A stretch of 7,018 nucleotides of DNA from Acidobacteriota bacterium (GTDB lineage Bacteria; Acidobacteriota; Terriglobia; Terriglobales; SCQP01): positions 1-7,018 of the forward strand of contig JAKAOE010000095.1 in assembly GCA_021823305.1 (NCBI GenBank). The letters are read 5' to 3'. The notes beneath the pieces are model-generated. The model was not told where the DNA came from, made no database searches, and saw only the letters and a list, made by a program, of their open reading frames with translations. A program made the position numbers and the translations under genes. Shown piece by piece: positions 6,400-7,018 of the stretch (within the stretch, counting starts at the first letter, position 1; each line of letters opens with the position of its first letter).

Positions 6400-6428
6400 C
6401 GCGCCCGGGCCGGCGGCGCCCGCGCGTC
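6398..6428 (+). repeat. GC-only hairpin across the polymerase stop codon
   Basis: GACGCGC (6398-6404) pairs with GCGCGTC (6422-6428), and inside it GGGC (6407-6410) pairs with GCCC (6418-6421), giving an 11-bp stem with a two-base bulge and a seven-base loop. The first arm starts on the last two bases of the TGA stop. No T-run follows, so it is not a standard intrinsic terminator. It may act as an mRNA stability or attenuation element between the polymerase and flippase genes, or be a chance product of G+C richness. Confidence 0.4.
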
Positions 6429-6454
6429 CGTCGTGAACCTGGCGGGGGTGCCGG

Positions 6455-7018
6455 ATGCCCGAGATGAACAAGATGGTTGAGAATGCGATAGGTGCCCTGC
6501 CCCCGGGGACGACGCATCTGCCGCGCATCGCCAAGGGAATCACCGTCTACGGCTTCGGCACCGTGTATGCAAAAGCGGCGCAGTTTGCCCAGCAGGTGCT
6601 GCTGGCGCGCCTGCTCGGCCCGGCAGGGTTCGGCTACTACAGCCTCGGATTCGCCTTTTTGACCGTGGCGCAGTGGCCGGCTGGCTTGGGTCTTGATCGA
6701 GGTGTGACGTATCATGCGGCTCTGTATAGTGCCAACGGTGCCGGCACCAAGGAGGCCAGAGGTTCGCTGTGGGGCGGTTTGCTTCTCCCGCCGATGCTTT
6801 CTCTTCTGCTCGCCGGGCTGCTTTGGCCTGAGGCGGGCCGGATGGCAGTCTTTTTCGGCGGCAGTGTCGAGCTTGCACCCGTCCTGCGGCTTTTCGCGGC
6901 ATCGTTGCCGGCGTGGATACTTTACCGTGTGGCGGCAGGCTTCCTGCAATCGCAACACGACGTGGCGGGGATGACGATCGTCCGCAACATGGTCGTGCCG
7001 ACGCTGGGCCTATTGCTA
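6455..7018 (+). CDS. Wzx-type polysaccharide flippase, N-terminal 188 residues, cut by window edge
   Basis: An open frame runs from the ATG at 6455 to the right edge with no stop. The product should be an inner-membrane flippase of the MOP superfamily (polysaccharide biosynthesis protein) that moves the undecaprenyl-linked repeat unit to the periplasm. The family opening is clear: a polar leader (1-27), then KGITVYGFGTVYAKAAQFAQQVLLARLLGPAGFGYYSLGFAFL (27-69), with its first membrane helix followed by the A-R-x-L-G-x-x-x-F-G-x-Y turn. Further membrane segments lie at about 63-79, 104-124, 142-163 and from 174 on. The in-frame TGA at 6434 bars a start further left. GGGGGTG (6443-6449) is a weak SD for 6455, and ATGs at 6464 and 6473 are alternatives. 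The 55-base gap to the polymerase holds a hairpin. It completes the polymerise-and-flip pair and confirms the locus type. Confidence 0.88.
   Translation, partial: MPEMNKMVENAIGALPPGTTHLPRIAKGITVYGFGTVYAKAAQFAQQVLLARLLGPAGFGYYSLGFAFLTVAQWPAGLGLDRGVTYHAALYSANGAGTKEARGSLWGGLLLPPMLSLLLAGLLWPEAGRMAVFFGGSVELAPVLRLFAASLPAWILYRVAAGFLQSQHDVAGMTIVRNMVVPTLGLLL

Noticed and set aside
5625..6467. Rightward 280-codon open frame inside the polymerase gene
   Set aside because: It is out of frame with the membrane protein and has no hydrophobic segments or motifs. The overlapping frame has clear membrane helices.
6266..6958. Minus-strand 230-codon open frame near the right edge
   Set aside because: It is antisense to the polymerase end and the flippase start. 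The flippase N-terminus is an unmistakable family match by eye, and the antisense product is Arg/Gln-rich.
1..7018. CRISPR arrays, tRNA/rRNA genes, insertion sequences, attachment sites, defence or toxin systems
   Set aside because: On reading both strands I saw no spaced repeats, cloverleaf-like RNA, transposase or integrase motifs, or defence-type domains.

Overview
The window is GC-rich bacterial chromosomal DNA, roughly two-thirds G+C in the lines I sampled. It holds part of a surface-polysaccharide locus. The organism cannot be fixed from the sequence. The partial gene at the left edge reads like secreted proteins of Acidobacteriota (Bryobacter/Solibacter-type), and the base composition fits, but this is recall and not a search result. 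Whatever the phylum, a Wzx/Wzy-type locus implies a diderm-style or capsule-forming bacterium.

Layout. Positions 1-691 (minus strand) carry the 5' part of a secreted protein of unknown function, cut by the window edge. Positions 692-827 are a divergent intergenic region with two small inverted repeats. From 828 to the right edge six genes all point rightwards with short gaps or overlaps. They are a GDP-fucose-synthase-like NAD(P)-dependent epimerase/reductase (828-1790), a small SAM-dependent methyltransferase (1792-2361), a DegT/DnrJ/EryC1/StrS sugar aminotransferase (2371-3489), a GT-B glycosyltransferase (3701-4969), a polytopic O-antigen polymerase/ligase-like protein (4966-6399) and the start of a Wzx-type flippase (6455-7018, cut by the edge). 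The only notable gap in this operon, 3490-3700, is tiled almost exactly by a 71-codon GTG-start frame that overlaps both neighbours. It may be a small gene or just a translational coupling device. There is no stretch above 300 bases without a gene.

How they fit together. The first three enzymes look like a nucleotide-sugar module that makes or tailors a deoxy or amino sugar. The glycosyltransferase would add a sugar to a lipid-linked repeat unit, the flippase would move the unit across the inner membrane, and the polymerase would join units. The initiating sugar-phosphate transferase, the dehydratase that would feed the module, and the chain-length regulator are not in this window. I see no tRNA, rRNA, CRISPR array, insertion sequence, integrase or toxin/defence genes, and no evidence of a wholly new system. 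The points of interest are the unknown secreted protein, the unusual active-site motifs, the tiled gap and the intergenic palindromes.
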